Of a DNA stretch of 64,000 nucleotides, positions 46,078-57,164 are shown piece by piece. Both the position numbers and the translations under genes were made by a program. The stretch is from Crataegus laevigata. Its lineage: Eukaryota > Streptophyta > Magnoliopsida > Rosales > Rosaceae. Location: positions 15,148,501-15,212,500 of the forward strand of contig OY756942.1 in the NCBI GenBank assembly GCA_963580275.1. Direction: 5' to 3'. The notes under the pieces are model-generated. The model made no database searches and was not told the origin of the DNA. It saw nothing but the letters and a program-made list of their open reading frames with translations. Each line of letters opens with the position of its first letter. Position 1 is the stretch's first letter.

Positions 46078-46129
46078 TGTAAATTTTTTTAAATTTTTTT
46101 TTTTTTTTTTTTTTTTAAGTTTATGTAAA

Positions 46130-46169
<40 letters not shown>

Positions 46170-46210
46170 TTATTATTATAATTTAAATAAACTTTTTTTT
46201 TTTTTAGGGT
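46078..46210. repeat. Poly-T and (AT)n low-complexity stretch
   Basis: T-run 46093-46115, (AT)n about 46136-46163 and another T-run near 46192-46205 separate the converging antisense and gag-related ORFs. Confidence 0.9.
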
Positions 46211-46383
46211 TAATTTAAGCAAATTAAAATAAGTAAAGTAAAATACGTAAATTGAAGTAACAAGACTTTGTTTATCCGCACTAAAAATAAACATTGCCCT
46301 TAATTTATTTAAACTCAAACTAAATAAAAATCAACCAAATAACAAAATAACAAAACAAAAATGAAAGCAGTAAATAGAAGGGT

Positions 46384-47430
46384 TTAGGAATGCAAATCTG
46401 ATTGTGGGTGATTCCTAGGCTTCCCTTCTTTATTCAAGTGCATGGCTTTATCCTTGAACGGACAGTGGTACTTGAAATGATCCGGCAATGGTCTGAATTC
46501 ACGAGTGGGTGCCTGAATCATAAAAATCAGATTGTTAGTAAAAAACAAAATTAAAAATGGAGAAGATGGCTTACTTTCATTCTCCGACGCAAACTCAATA
46601 ACAAAAATCACGTCTTTGAACGTTTCAGGGATTTTGAATTTGGCCAAATTGCAAGTGATGATTGTGGCCGTGTGATCCACTCCAATTTCCTCCTTGATGA
46701 ATTCAAGATGGTCCTCAACCACTTTTTCCTCGTTTAGAAGTTGCGGCAAGGGTTGTTCTTCCCTTGCCGTGTCTTGTGCATCCTCCTCCTCTTCGAGCAG
46801 TAGTAATTCATCCACGGGCTTATCTTCAACCATTTGTTCTTGAATTTGTTCCATGCATTCTGCATTCTGCCCAAATTGATTGTTCCACTCAGCGAACTCC
46901 TTTGCTTGATAGAAATCCTCAATTGGTTGCCAAAATGCGTCTTGTTGAAATGGTTGAGCTTCCCTGCCCTGCTCCAAAGAATTTAGTTGCTGACTAACTT
47001 CCTTATAATAATTTGATCTATCTGAATTTGGATGTGAAGGTTGAGGGGGAGGCTGTGGTGGTTCATATGGCCATTGACAGAACTCCTCATACGGCTGCCA
47101 ATATTCTCCTTGGTGAGTCTCCTTAGCTTGATCTTGTGAACCCTGCACCAAAGAGTTTAATTCATTAAGAATTTGATTATAATCTATTGACGAACCTGAG
47201 TTTGATTGAGAATATTGCATATGAGGTTGTGGTTGCATAGGTTTTGAATAAAACTCCTCATATGGCTGCCAATTTGCTTCATGTGGAACTTGTTGAACTT
47301 CCCACCACATAGAATTGGAATGATCTTGCCCACCGTATGTATGGATACTTTGCATTGTAAACCTTCCGGCATTCTGAGACAATTGAGAAGTAAGATTTGC
47401 TAATTGAGCGTGAATGCTAGCAAAATCCAT
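46384..47430 (-). CDS. Gag/pre-protease-related ORF of copy 2
   Basis: It has 348 codons starting about 185 bp from the PBS (MDFASIHAQLANLTSQLSQN). Three Gln/Pro-rich repeats of about 55-65 residues carry W-Q-P-x-E-[ED]-F (ANWQPYEEFY, EYWQPYEEFC, AFWQPIEDFY), and the first two end in a QLNSLxQG-type helix. An acidic LLLLEEEEDAQD stretch follows. The C-terminal APTREFRPLPDHFKYH matches the spacer between protease and RT of the element at 1-3473. There is no capsid domain, CCHC knuckle or protease. Copy 1 has the same frame with three stops. It may bind partner Gag or RNA; that is inference. Confidence 0.7.
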   Translation of the reverse strand: MDFASIHAQLANLTSQLSQNAGRFTMQSIHTYGGQDHSNSMWWEVQQVPHEANWQPYEEFYSKPMQPQPHMQYSQSNSGSSIDYNQILNELNSLVQGSQDQAKETHQGEYWQPYEEFCQWPYEPPQPPPQPSHPNSDRSNYYKEVSQQLNSLEQGREAQPFQQDAFWQPIEDFYQAKEFAEWNNQFGQNAECMEQIQEQMVEDKPVDELLLLEEEEDAQDTAREEQPLPQLLNEEKVVEDHLEFIKEEIGVDHTATIITCNLAKFKIPETFKDVIFVIEFASENESKPSSPFLILFFTNNLIFMIQAPTREFRPLPDHFKYHCPFKDKAMHLNKEGKPRNHPQSDLHS

Positions 47431-47508
47431 GACTTACTTCTCTAGCACCTAAAATCAAATAAAGAAAACTAAATCAAATATCAAAAGTAAAAGACAAAAA
47501 CACAAAAA

Positions 47509-47585
47509 TAATAAAAATAAAATAAAATAAAATAAAATAAAATAAACACAAATAAAAAAAAATAAAAATAAAACACAAACAAAAA
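47509..47585. repeat. AAAAT-rich microsatellite
   Basis: About six AAAAT units and imperfect extensions lie in the leader between the PBS and the gag-related ORF. Confidence 0.9.
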
Positions 47586-47614
47586 CATAAACAAGGGATT
47601 AGCAAATTTGCTAA

Positions 47615-47632
47615 TCCCCGGCAACGGCGCCA
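47615..47632 (-). other. Copy 2 primer-binding site (tRNA-Asp type)
   Basis: The minus strand reads TGGCGCCGTTGCCGGGGA, five bases from the 5' LTR, with no decay. Confidence 0.94.
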
Positions 47633-47637
47633 AAATT

Positions 47638-49409
47638 TGATGCGAGAATTAACTCGACACAAATTAAACCCTCTTTTTGACAGTTGTAGTATAGGTGTAA
47701 GTAGGGTATCGTTCTAGGCCGGGGATTAGGAGGGATTGCTAATCTACTCTAAATTAATTTAAAAATATTAACAAGACTCAAAGACACAAAATTAGGCTAA
47801 AAACTCGAAACACACTTAAAATGACTCAAAATAATAAAAACAATTTAAAATAAAAACTAGGAAATTAATTGGACGGAAATTAAATTAAAAGATTAAAAAT
47901 AATAAAAAGTAACTAAATAATAATATTATAATAATGGGGGGGTTTGGTTTGGATGAAACGTAAATTAAACTTAACTAAATTATAAAATTGACAAAAACAT
48001 AAAATAAAAGTGAACGGATGGACGACGGATTGGCTAGAGGGTTTTTCTCCACACATGACACATATGCAATCTAAATTGATTTTCAGTTGTTCTTTCAATA
48101 AGTTGTAAATTTCAATACTCCAGATTAATTAGGTACGCTTAAATTAACCTTCAGATTTTCCTTAAGTTATTGAATTGGATGAACAGCATACAACAACTCA
48201 AATTATTCCTCAAAAGTTCTCTACGTGAAAAGCACAATAGAGAAACGATTAAAGATCATTATGTTCTATGAAAATCATAAGTGTTGACAAGGCATTCGTA
48301 ACTATGAACAGCATGATACGTTTGCCAGGAATTTACTTAACGCGATTGTGACTAGCAACCTTCACTACTCATGAATATAAGTTCATAACGATTAGGTGAA
48401 ATTCACTTATATTCTAGCATCAAATTCATGCATGTAAATTAAGTTTGCATTCTTAATCGACAAACATAAATAAGTTATTAATCAAACAGTTAAGCAAATT
48501 AAATCACAACTCAGAAATCACAACTGAAGTTACCAATTCAAATTACAAATATATCCATAGCTTTGAATTATCCTCTAGCCAAAACAAATTAATTACACAT
48601 ATTTATAAATTAAAACAGAAATATAACATAAGTTTGGAGAGATTAAACCGAATTAGGGAGTATTAGAATTTGTGCGTATGCCACTGTGCAGTTGCTGTGC
48701 ACTGTGCAGTTTTTCCTGAGGCTCCCCTGAGGCGCTGACTGCTTCCTGGTTCCGTGAGCACTCCCCAAATAGCTGCCAATTGGCAGCTCTCCCTCACTTC
48801 ACGGACTCCAGCCCCAAGGCCGTGCCTTCTCCTTCTGTTTTTAAAAACTGCACCGTGCCTTTAAGCTTGGTTTCTTCCCGTGCTGCTGGTAGACTTGGCA
48901 GCCTCTGGTTGGCGCCTTGCTATCCCTCAGCGCTTCCCGCGCCTTCGCTGCTGTCCCTTTGTCAAGCTGCCCAAATGGCAGCTTATAATCGCTGTGATGC
49001 TCTCCCCTCTTGCAAGACAGCTGCCTCGCAGCTTCCTCCATAATGCTGCTTCATCATTTTTCTGCTTTTACTTTTCTGAAATCCACCGACTTATTCCTTC
49101 CCACATGCTGCTTTACACACACACACAAATAATTAATCAATATGTATATAAATATATATAAATATATATAAATATATAAATATATTTAAATATATAAATA
49201 TATTATTTTTCAAATAATAAGTTCTAATCAACAAGTAAGATAGTTTAAACGAATTAATTACTTAACACTTCATTTATTCTATTTTTATTTTCTTAGCTAG
49301 ATAAATTCTTAAAACACAAAAATAACGTAAATAGCTCAAAATACAACGAACTAACTAAGAAAAGACGAGTGAATTTGATATAAAAATATGTATAAATATT
49401 ATCCGATCA
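47638..49409 (-). repeat. Copy 2 5' LTR
   Basis: It is 1772 bp, with the same sequence as 40722-42493 apart from one observed substitution. The identical open frames in both LTRs follow from this identity and are not separate genes. Confidence 0.95.
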
Positions 49410-50355
49410 CTAGGTGTCACTCATGGTTTGTGGAAGCCCTAAAGATTGGCAAACACTAATCTTAAGGGAGAATTGAAATGTGGTTTCAATTCACAATCGA
49501 TAGTTAAGAGTAACATCGCCCACTGGCTCGCTAATTGGAACCTAATGGATCATACACCGAGTAAAGATGAAAGTGAAGTAATTGAATGAAATGGATAAGC
49601 AATTAAATGGTTAATTGATATATGGTCAAAGTTAATTAATTATACGAAACGTTCGTATTGGGCTTCTAAGTTAGTTTTGGGTTTCGAGGCCCAAAAGTGT
49701 TTTGGGTTTCGAGGCCCAAAAGTGTTTTGGGCCACAAGGCCCATCATGTTTAAGTTGTATGACAACTAAAACAAAATGGGCAATTAGCCCAATGACTTAG
49801 GGAGGCCGGCCAAATAAGTGAGGGGTAGCAAACTTGTGTTATTTACAAGTTTGCCACTCACTAGAAATGAAGTATAAATTAAACTTTATAGCTTTATTTC
49901 ATTTAGGGTTTTCTAATAGAAATTTGGGGAAAACATCTTCTCTCTATTTTTCTAAAAGAGGCCGGCCACCTTAGGTAAGGAAATCTAGCAATTTCTTCTT
50001 CCCTAAGTCATCCAGTTTATCTTCACATTTTATCTTTGGTGTAGAGACTTGGAGACATCAAGCTTTTGGTGTTTTGGAGAACACATCCTCAAAGAAGCAA
50101 GGAGGTGACTTGAAGGCCCTCCACTTGGGTGAATCCCTTGTGTAATCAAGGATGAGTTTCAAGGGTAATGGTTCTCTAAATCCTTTCTTCTTTTTAATGT
50201 TGTTAAAGAGTTATGGTTCACCATATACTAGGCTTTGAAAGTCATGGGTTTTATGAATTGTTTTTGGATGCATGCTTACTTTAATTTGTTAATAGTTTGC
50301 CTATGTATTCAAATGTTCTTTACATATTCTTAGCTAGGACATAATTTTTCCTTCA

Positions 50356-50852
50356 TTAACCCCAACTATGCCGGGGACACCCTCTGACGGAGTGACGTTG
50401 ACATAGTCAAAGATCAAGGACCTAACCATAAGACAACTATGATGCCTCAGGTTAAAGGACTACTTTGCATTATCCCAACCATGAGTTCTCATGTGACATT
50501 AATATGAGAACTCCTCTTTGCATTATCCCAATGACTTTAGACCAGTCACTCTCCCTAAGAGAAGACTTAGCACATACTGATCTTAACGGACTGTCAATGC
50601 TCAATTGGCAATCCTATGATCAGGAATGTTTAGGATATGCATACGAAAGAGAATGGTCTCACGAACCTAACTTCTTTAGAATACATTCTCCTAATTACAT
50701 ATTCTTTTGACTTATCGTTTAAGCATATAACATTTATACGGGATGACTTTAAACAATAATCTTTGCCTTTTATATTAAACTAAATTAGTTTAACATGTGA
50801 AATGTCCGTAAAGTATCATCATATGATTGAGTTTTAGGGCACATTTCCAACA
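50356..50852 (-). repeat. Copia LTR fragment, family A, minus orientation
   Basis: It begins inside the LTR (TTAACCCCAACTATGCC) and ends ACATTTCCAACA, the reverse complement of the family A LTR start. About 500 bp remain. It is the last mobile sequence before the host gene. Confidence 0.88.
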
Positions 50853-51493
50853 CCATCTACTTACTCATTTTTTCTTAAATGAATCTCTATAAATTCTCTA
50901 TAATTAAATTAAAAAGTTTTAGAAACCCAAGAGAGTGGGCAAAAACACGTCCCATCCTTGAATTGGGTTGGGAAAAAAGATCAAATTTTAGCTTAAAAGA
51001 GTGACCCAAACCAAAGTGCTAATTATCATATCATGTCAACTGAATTATTTGACATATTGAAATTTGGTATACTAAAAATTTGAAATTTCCCCTAAATATA
51101 ATTACACATACTTACAAGTTCAGGTGTTACTTGGACAATATCACCTACTAATAGTAGGAGACTACAGAACACGAGTTCTCCGAAGTCCGTAGGAGAGAAC
51201 AAACACCAATAAATTGAGCATTTCAGATTAGGTGCCCACGCGCACGCTCTCTCTCTATCTCTAATCTCTATTCTCTCTGCTCTTTCGCTTGTTGCGGCTA
51301 GGGTTTTTCTCTCTCCTTCTCTCTCTCTAACCCCTAGAGCCTCAATCTTTCAGATCTCTCTCTACCCTTAATCTCGATATTATCTCCATCTCAATACATC
51401 CATGGTGATATTGGTAAGGTAGGGTCTCTCTGTCGTCTCTGACAGCAAGAATCTCGGGGATTTTAGGGTTTTTGTTGGGGTTTTATTGAAGAA
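50853..51493 (+). promoter_or_regulatory. Promoter and 5' UTR of the RGG gene
   Basis: The first about 380 bp are AT-rich. A strong CT-rich tract (51245-51330) follows, as in plant core promoters (Y patch). Two telo-box motifs TAGGGTTT lie at 51299-51306 and 51464-51471; such boxes are common upstream of ribosomal and translation-related plant genes. A six-codon upstream ORF occupies 51402-51422. A GGTAAGGT near 51413 could be a 5'-UTR splice donor. No clear TATA box is seen, which fits a housekeeping promoter. Confidence 0.6.
51402..51422 (+). CDS. Short upstream ORF (6 codons)
   Basis: ATG GTG ATA TTG GTA AGG TAG lies 72 bp before the main start. The peptide would be MVILVR. It may dampen translation of the main ORF, or be removed if GTAAGG acts as a splice donor. 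Low evidence. Confidence 0.3.
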   Translation: MVILVR

Positions 51494-52438
51494 ATGGCGA
51501 CCATGAACCCGTTTGATTTGTTGGGTGACGATGATGCCGAGGACCCGTCGCAGCTGATCGCAGCTCAGCAGCAGAAACTGGCTGCAGCGCCCAAGAAGGC
51601 TGTCCCTCCTCAGCCGATCAAGGCAGGGGCTCAGGTTCAAGAGACCAAGCCGGCTAAGCTGCCTTCCAAGCCTGCACCTCCTGCTCAGGCTGGTGAGCTT
51701 TTGATTATTTCATCACTTGCTTTATATCTAGTCATTCAGTGAATGAGTTGTGTTCTTGTTTGTTTGGTTTTTGTGAAGTTATGATTGGAAATGGTTTGCG
51801 TTCTGTTCGTGTTATTTTGGGTTTTGTGTAATCTTCGATTCTTTCCTTTTTCTTCAGTGAGATTTGGGTTTTTCGGTTTTGTTTACGGTTTTTGAATGTC
51901 CATGAATTTTGAATGGTGGGTTTCTGTGGATTTCGTTATTTTAAGAGGGAAACTATGCATTGGATTGTTACTTGGTACATAGGTTTATAGGCATAAAATT
52001 ATATACAGTCACACCTACTCAAATGTTCAAATGTATTCATTTATGCAGATTGCTTAAGGGGAGGGATTCCTATTTTTTTGAAAAAATGGAGATATGCTCC
52101 TCACCGTTAGATTGACTTTAATGAAATTGTGTAGTTGAGATTAAAACATAGGTCACACAATTTCAACCACATAATTTCATTAAAGTTAAATCCAATGGTG
52201 GGAGCGTGTCCCAATTTCTTTAGAAAAATGGGGATTCCTCCCCTTAAGCAATCTGTTCATTTATGTATGTTTTCGCATTCGCTTCTGTATACGTGTGTTA
52301 ACTGCCACATATAAAATATATCAATGTAGATTTGGTTAAATGAATAATGTACTTTCAATTAGAGATGCATGTTTTCTCAGAAGAAAAAAACACAAAAGAG
52401 AGCATTTAGAATGATACTTTTGTATGTTTGTTTGTGTG

Positions 52439-52472
<34 letters not shown>

Positions 52473-55400
52473 TGCATAAAGTAATAGTAGTTTGTTGAAC
52501 TTTTGTTTTTCTTGCTAGTGATATTTTCTGGGTGTAAAAGTGGTACTAGTGTGTTTGTTATGACTATGTTTAGGAATATTGTATTGTGCTTGCATTTAAA
52601 AACATATTTTGAATCTCCTTGAGGCTTTTGAAGGCAAAACTAGGGGAAAGTTGGTTTTCTTTTCTTTTGTTTACTTCCCCTGAATCTTGGAAGTGGTGGA
52701 AATAATAATGTGGAAAGTTGTATTCACATGAATTGCTATATATTGATTTATGTAGAAATATACCAGACGAAACCTTTTCTGTGCATATCATGGCAATTTA
52801 AATTTGATTGTACCATGTTCTTTTTTGTGGGAACCATGTTTCAGTGATATTGTTTGTTGAAATTGCTTTCTGTTACTATTTGTTTTACATATCTGTTTCT
52901 TCTTGAGAAGTGAGGGATGCAAAGAATGAAGCTGGTCGTGGGGGAGGTCGTGGAGGTGGACGTGGATATGGTTATAGCCGTGGACGTGGTGGTTACAACC
53001 GTGAATCATCCAATTATGAGAACACATACAGCAACAGTGGAGCTCCTCCTGGTCAAGGTGCTCTTGAAGATGGTGATGGGAAGGAGAGGCATGGCTATGG
53101 TGGACCTCGTGGGCCTTACCGTGGTGGTCGCCGTGGTGGTTTTGGAACTGCGGAAGTTGGTGATGGAGAACGCCGCAGGGTATTTGAACGCCGTAGTGGG
53201 ACTGGACGCGGGTAAATAGCTTTCCATTTAATTACATTATATATTCATTAAGTTTTGAGGCTTAGTGTATTTTTAACTTTTTTTATTTGCAGAAGTGAGG
53301 TCAAACGTGAAGGTTCTGGTCGTGGCAACTGGGGGTCACAAGCTGATGAACTTTCTGAGTAATACACCTCTATTGCAATCTAATTGCATTGTCACTCTAA
53401 AATCTCTTCTAATTCCTTGTTGCATTTGGTTGAAATACATTTTAATTATGTTGGCTACCTTGATGTTTATCATTATGTTGTGCTTAGGCTGACCGAAGAA
53501 GTTGCCAATGTAACTGAAAAGCATTTGGGTGATGAGAAGCCTGTGGAAGAGGGAGATGCAGCAGATGGCAAGAAGGATACCCATGCTAATGAACCTGAAG
53601 AAACAGAACCTGAGGATAAGGTGAGCGTCTTCTTTTCATTTTTTGTTATTGTGATTTTTGTAGTTCTGCATCTTCTTTCCCTCCAGAAGCCAATGCAATC
53701 TGAATTGTCTATCTGCAGGTTTATTTGTTTTCAGTAGGACATGTAAAAGAAACAACTATTGGCGATTATAATGTTTTTAATATAAATGCTGCAAAAGTTT
53801 GGAGTTATATGGGAATTTTATGATAGGAACACAAATGAGCGTTTGTTTGATTAGTTAAATTTTAGGACATGTGAAAAGTCTTTGTTGCATAATTTATTTT
53901 GTGGAGTAATTTTTTGTCCCTGTAGTTAGCTGAAAGTGCTTATCGAATGCAGTCTTTTATGTGCTTTAGAACAAGCTATGGTTGATGAATAGTTTGATGA
54001 ACATAAAGTTTTTGAATTAGATCTTTGTCCTGCCTCATATTTAGACAATCACTTAGTATACTACTCTAGCCTTTTAGCTTTGTATCCCCAGTTTGTGAAT
54101 TCTTTCTGCTTCTTGAATAGGAAATGACACTTGAAGAGTATCAGAAGGTGCTCGAAGAGAAGAGGAAGGCCCTTCAGGCGCTTAAGACTACTGAGGAAAG
54201 GAAGGTTGATGCGAAGGGATTTGAATCTTTCCAACAGCTATCAAACAAGAAGGCCAATGATGAAATCTTCATTAAATTGGTGAGATCCTCAGTCCTTTGT
54301 AGAAGTATCTGAGTCCATGTTCATTTTGTGGAATTTGACATCACATCAACAGCCCATTCCACTTGACATTTTCTTCTTCACAGGGCTCTGACAAAGATAA
54401 GAAGAAAGACGCTGAGAAGGAAGAAAAATCCAAAAAGGTACTACTGCCTTTACCTTCCTCTGTTCTACAAATACTTGTTTTTCTTAACCCCCCGCCGGCG
54501 CGGCAGCGGGTGGTTTCATTTTGGTGCTGGAAACTTTTGCCAGCACCTTCTGAAAAATGCATATCCTTTTCACTTTGAAATGCATACACTTTTCTGTTAT
54601 CCATTTTCTGTCTGTTTTTTCTTTTACAATATTTTTGTGGCCTTTGAATGTCTAAGGTGTGCCAAATTCCTGCACAGAGATGACGCCAATGTCTGCACTG
54701 CTACTTTTTTTTACCCATTTTTAATTAGAATCCCATTCCCCGCCTATTCCAGTTTAGTTAATGCCTCAGGTATTTCTGCAAGGGGGTTTCTCCAATGCTG
54801 GGTGCGTGTTCTGGGATTGTGGCAGGATATCAGTCCTGATCAGTTGCTTTTGACAATTGATCATCACTCACATCCTGCAACACTCATCCAGCGTTGGAGA
54901 ATGTTCTATTCTTCATTTGTGGATGAATGGAACATGGGGTAACTCTATTCCTCTCCTGTCCTTCAGTCTTACTTTCTGTTCACCAGAATAACTAGTTAAT
55001 ACTATTGTTCTTGCCAAATCCTTGGTCCATAATGCAATCATTGCACCAGATCTCTTGAAGTGTGCAGTATCGTGTTTAATCTCGTTGAAATTCATGGGGT
55101 GGATCGACCACCAGGATGTCTAAAATTGATTTAATATCTTAGCTCAAAGAATTATTTTGGTGAAGTCTCCCAATCTCCTGGTATGTTTATTTTCTGCATG
55201 AAATTGTTTTTCCATTGGCACACCTTCGGTGGTGTTTTCTCTCTTTGTGACGTGTGCTACACTATTTCCTGATTTACTTTGTGATGTTAACTGAGATTAT
55301 TTGGTCTCTCCTTCATTTATCATACTAAAGTGCTGTTATCTTGTTCTTGTGGCCCTAGTCTGTCAGCATCAATGAGTTCTTAAAACCTGCTGAAGGAGAG

Positions 55401-55541
55401 AGGTTCTACAACCCAGGTGGTCGTGGCCGTGGGCGCGGTCGTGGTTCCAGAGGAGGGTTTAGCAGCAATTACTCGCATAGCAGTGCGGCAGCTCCATCCA
55501 TTGAAGACCCTGGGCAGTTCCCTACCTTGGGAGGCAAGTGA
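51494..55541 (+). CDS. RGG-box mRNA-binding protein (HABP4/SERBP1 family, AtRGGA-like)
   Basis: Seven exons: 51494-51692, 52911-53211, 53293-53358, 53488-53620, 54121-54279, 54384-54437 and 55359-55541. All six introns are GT-AG, and the total of 1095 bp gives 364 residues. The N-terminus MATMNPFDLLGDDDAEDPSQL is the Stm1-like start. Residues about 75-105 are an RGG/RG box (GRGGGRGGGRGYGYSRGRGG), with a second basic RGG part at about 128-142. The HABP4/PAI-RBP1 region follows, with FERRSGTGRG, KREGSGRGNWG and MTLEEYQKVLEEKRKAL. Near the end are SINEFLKPAEGERFYNPGG, an RGRGRGRGSRGG box and SIEDPGQFPTLGGK. Relatives bind mRNA and ribosomes in the cytoplasm and nucleus, and plant RGGA is linked to salt and drought response. 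Start choice: first ATG in frame with the family N-terminus. It looks intact and is the only host gene here. Confidence 0.95.
52046..52255. mobile_element. Foldback MITE in intron 1, 10-bp TSD
   Basis: The 210-bp element has terminal inverted repeats starting CAGATTGCTTAAGGGGAGG, and its two halves are complementary along most of their length. It is flanked by TTCATTTATG at 52036-52045 and 52256-52265. TSD length fits a Mutator-like MITE. It encodes nothing. Confidence 0.9.
52443..52474. repeat. (TATG)8 microsatellite in intron 1
   Basis: Eight perfect TATG units, about 190 bp downstream of the MITE. Confidence 0.95.
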
Positions 55542-56100
55542 GGTTCATAAGAACCCAAACTACAGTCTTAGCGACGTTTGATTTTTTTCGGGTTCTTTCC
55601 TTTCATCTGAAACAGGATACTAGCTAGAATAATTGATTTCCTGTATTTTTTTTAAAAATTTCATGACTCAAAACTGTAAATTTCAGTTTTATATGTTCCC
55701 CAGTAGATTTTTTTCTTTTTCTTTTTTAATTGTTATGCAATGTGACCGACTTTGGGGCATGTGAAAACCCCTGACCAGTTTTGCTTTCAAGTACCGTTGT
55801 ATTGACTTGTTACTTTTGTCTCTAGAAGTAGAAGTGGCTCTTATTTTTCCTACTTGGTAACCCAGGAGTTGTTCGGCGCTATTACGTTCGATTTTTGTAG
55901 TTGCGGTGAGATATATTCACTTGTATGGCCCACAACATTTCCCGGGGATGAGCGTTGTCGCCGACCATACATTATGCATTCTTTCCGAGTGAGTTTGCTT
56001 GCTGAAGATGGCACGTTATCAATCAGAAAAGAACATATTGATGTCTAATCTCCTTAGGCAGAGAGGATCAAATCTATCAAGGTAATTCCATGACATTTGT
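55542..56100 (+). other. 3' UTR and downstream flank of the RGG gene
   Basis: T-rich sequence after the TGA (for example near 55640-55730) fits a plant 3' UTR; no canonical AATAAA is obvious. A 64-codon open frame at 55854 has no recognisable domain. Confidence 0.5.
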
Positions 56101-56214
56101 AGTATTGTCGGAAAACTTTGGCTTTTTATCATCAGCTTAGGGTTGGTTTGAAAATACATATTTATAAGACACTTGTGCTCAAAAGCACTTGTAGTAGTAA
56201 ATTCACAATGCCAC

Positions 56215-56360
56215 TTGTATTTTTTCCACTTGTAAGTGAGAGGTCTTAGGTTCGATCTTCGCATAAGGCAAATTTGAATCATATTATTGTTCGTCTATTG
56301 TGAGATTAAGCCCACCTTTCCTCCATAGTGTAGATAATATCTATTGTTAAAAAAAAAAGG
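56215..56360 (+). mobile_element. SINE-like element, 3' part
   Basis: A Pol III B-box-like GGTTCGATCTTCGC (about 56250) is followed by AATTTGAATCATATTATTG, CTATTGTGAGATTAAGCCC and an A-run at about 56348-56357. The same tail recurs at 57445-57525. The head is not clear. Confidence 0.6.
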
Positions 56361-56855
56361 TAAAATCAGAATAATGTTAAGACATATTTTAGTTGTTTTG
56401 CCTTGCCACCCAAGTTAGTTTTGTTGAGGCATCTTTAAAACATGTCCAACTTGTGAACGCCACAACCGTTGTCTGTTGTGGGAGCATTTTTGAATGGGTA
56501 ATGCCAGCATTACCAATGACTTGCAATTTGGTCTAAAAAATTTCCCTAGAATTACTTTTTTGAATAACAATTGAATCCTGACGACCAATGAAAGTATAGT
56601 GCGAATATCGCACATGGACAAGTTGAGATAGCTTAGTACAAAAATACGTGGACAACCACATTTTATGACATGCCATTTTCGGCATTTTAGCTAGCATCAA
56701 GTATGGTAACTGTTCTTATTAGTTGAATATTGATACGTGGGTCAATGCCATACATAATATTAATTTAATTTTTTAGAGGGGAAAGCTTATTACAATAGCT
56801 TTGTTTGCTACTGGAGTTGTCAAGCGTCATTCATGACACTATCTATAGCAGCATG

Positions 56856-56945
56856 GCGATGTTAGCCTAGTGGTGAGACTAACAGGATGGGTAGGAGTAG
56901 GCTATATTCAGGTTTGAAACTCTCCAATGTAACCAAATAAACAAA
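56856..56945 (+). mobile_element. tRNA-derived SINE head
   Basis: A-box TAGCCTAGTGG at 56863-56873 and B-box-like GGTTTGAAACTC at about 56911 have tRNA-like spacing. No cloverleaf or anticodon arm is convincing, so it is a SINE and not a tRNA gene. Confidence 0.55.
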
Positions 56946-57164
56946 CTTGCGTCTTCCCTCAAACAGTGCAGAGTTTAACATGAAGTTGATAAAACAATTC
57001 TAAACAAGTCTTGAGTTGATAGCTACAACAATATGCACATCTCTTAGCGCTACTCTCGTCTCTAACCATATAGCCCTAGCGAACTTCAGCCCACTTTTCA
57101 TGCATACAACGGACAAGTTCCAAATGTTTAATGAAACAGCGTCTCAAAATCTTCTACTTCGTCA

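Larger units (their letters stand above)
40722..49409 (-). mobile_element. Non-autonomous gypsy LTR element, copy 2 (8.7 kb, very young)
   Basis: LTRs are 1772 bp each (40722-42493, 47638-49409). TSD CTAGG is perfect (40717-40721, 49410-49414). The PBS is intact next to the right LTR, so the element reads right to left. The internal region has a 348-codon gag-related ORF, an intact antisense ORF and a small divergent ORF. It has no capsid, RT, RNase H or integrase. The two LTRs look identical except for one T/C difference (about 42447 versus 49363). It must have been copied with enzymes supplied by another element. Confidence 0.96.
39842..50355 (+). repeat. Copia 3' LTR, family B, split by copy 2
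   Basis: The left part is 39842-40721 and the right part 49410-50355. Joined (counting the CTAGG duplication once) they give about 1.82 kb, like the solo LTR at 29551-31350. The right end CCTTCA abuts a family A LTR fragment starting TTAACCCC. A 25-bp tandem duplication (49674-49698, 49699-49723) is private to this copy. Confidence 0.92.

Noticed and set aside
54475..54942. 155-codon frame in RGG intron 6
   Set aside because: It lies entirely within a GT-AG intron, with no recognisable domain or splice logic.
56863..56921. Possible tRNA gene (A and B boxes)
   Set aside because: No foldable cloverleaf or anticodon arm; A/B boxes with a downstream body fit a SINE.
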